IMG/VR virus record: IMGVR_UViG_3300025872_000002
Coordinates: 1 to 64,000 of that record
Source of the DNA: a virus
Direction: 5' to 3' (one strand)
Length of the DNA: 64,000 bases
Shown: piece by piece, positions 63,766-64,000 of the stretch
How the letters are laid out: each line of letters begins with the position of its first letter
How positions within the stretch are numbered: position 1 is the first letter of the stretch
Position numbers and translations under genes: made by a program
Notes under the pieces: model-generated
Told to the model about the DNA's origin: nothing
Databases searched by the model: none
The model's input: only the letters and a program-made list of their open reading frames with translations

Positions 63766-63991
63766 TGTTCTTCTCCTTCAGCTTTGCTTCGATGTCGCGT
63801 TCATACCCCCAGTCGCCTGATATGCACTCACCGAATTGGTTGTGGTGTTGTACATAGATCGCGTTAATCTCCTCAGCCGTCAGCTCTACCCACTCATGCT
63901 TCCTGTACAGCGGGATCCAACTGCGGCCAAGTCCTGCGCCGTCATACCTAACCCGCTGGCTAACGGGGTGATACCAAAGGACGGGTTTCAT
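63755..63991 (-). CDS. hypothetical protein with 'WVELTAEEI' motif, 78 aa
   Basis: MKPVLWYHPVSQRVRYDGAG, LYRKHEWVELTAEEINAIYV and DIEAKLKEKNNAG make up the chain; its tail and WVxLTxEE motif match 63252-63482, so the two are paralogues or share recombined ends. ATG 63991 is at the window edge and only GAAGAACAC of its upstream region is visible. Confidence 0.65.
   Translation of the reverse strand: MKPVLWYHPVSQRVRYDGAGLGRSWIPLYRKHEWVELTAEEINAIYVQHHNQFGECISGDWGYERDIEAKLKEKNNAG
63763..63794 (-). repeat. coupling junction repeat, copy 4 (extended, one base shorter)
   Basis: It has GGAGAAGAACAATG, one base shorter at the junction than copy 3, and the same upstream codons. A partial fifth copy (GAAGAACACATG) lies at 63989-64000. 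Confidence 0.75.
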
Positions 63992-64000
63992 GTGTTCTTC

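Noticed and set aside
1-64000. Temperate lifestyle
   Set aside because: No integrase, excisionase, attachment site or CI-type repressor is seen. The one Cro-like HTH lies in the replication operon; genes outside the window could still change this.

Overview
The window looks like most of a tailed double-stranded DNA phage (Caudoviricetes), or a closely packed metagenomic phage contig. It carries terminase, portal, capsid, tail, lysis and replication genes. I see no rRNA, tRNA, integrase, repressor/attachment module, insertion sequence or host housekeeping gene. There is no tail sheath or tape-measure gene. There is a P22 gp10-like stabilisation protein, an adaptor protein and a 2779-residue virion protein with an LPD38-like C-terminus. 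Together these point to a short-tailed (podovirus-like), probably strictly lytic phage of a Gram-negative host; the order terminase, portal, capsid, adaptor, gp10-like and giant ejection protein recalls large-genome podoviruses of aquatic bacteria. Both ends cut through genes on the same strand, so the genome is longer than the window.

Layout. (1) 1-8742, minus strand: about 23 small genes, mostly of unknown function, plus DUF932, a gp88-like protein and a NinX/DUF2591 protein. Nearly every gap between them holds a GC hairpin followed by a Shine-Dalgarno and an ATG. Ten of the hairpins belong to one palindrome family, CGGGACA-n-TGTCCCG. A 395-base non-coding island (7299-7693) is AT-rich inside and flanked by a perfect 19-base inverted repeat. 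(2) 8743-9167: divergent control region with an extended -10 promoter for the left arm, a leftward terminator and a mini-ORF. (3) 9168-17769, plus strand: small and large terminase, portal, GroES-like co-chaperonin, scaffold, decoration-like protein and major capsid protein, closed by a UUCG terminator. (4) 17921-21746: four sugar-related genes (heptosyltransferase-like, DUF6165, GT32-like, hexapeptide acyltransferase) lying between two genes that share the same first 32 codons. (5) 21757-25401: lysis genes (3TM holin-like, GH24 lysozyme with two possible nested membrane ORFs, class II holin-like) and a run of small Lys/Gly-rich proteins with a shared C-terminal motif. (6) 25398-50442: adaptors, a 30-repeat tail protein, chimeric tail fibres, gp10-like protein and the ejection proteins, ending in the 8.3-kb gene. 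(7) 50390-64000, minus strand: replication and recombination (AEP primase-helicase, SNF2-type helicase, Cas4-like nuclease, HNH, family A DNA polymerase, VRR-NUC), a probable ssDNA-binding protein, a DUF3310 protein, winged-helix proteins and small genes joined by a repeated translational-coupling sequence.

Functionally the two leftward arms would supply takeover and DNA replication, and the rightward block builds the virion and lyses the cell. The features most deserving follow-up are the hairpin/palindrome array of the left arm, the repeat-flanked glycan cassette, the metallopeptidase and Tat-like motifs inside the giant virion protein, the possible genes nested in the lysozyme, and the inverted-repeat island at 7.4-7.6 kb.
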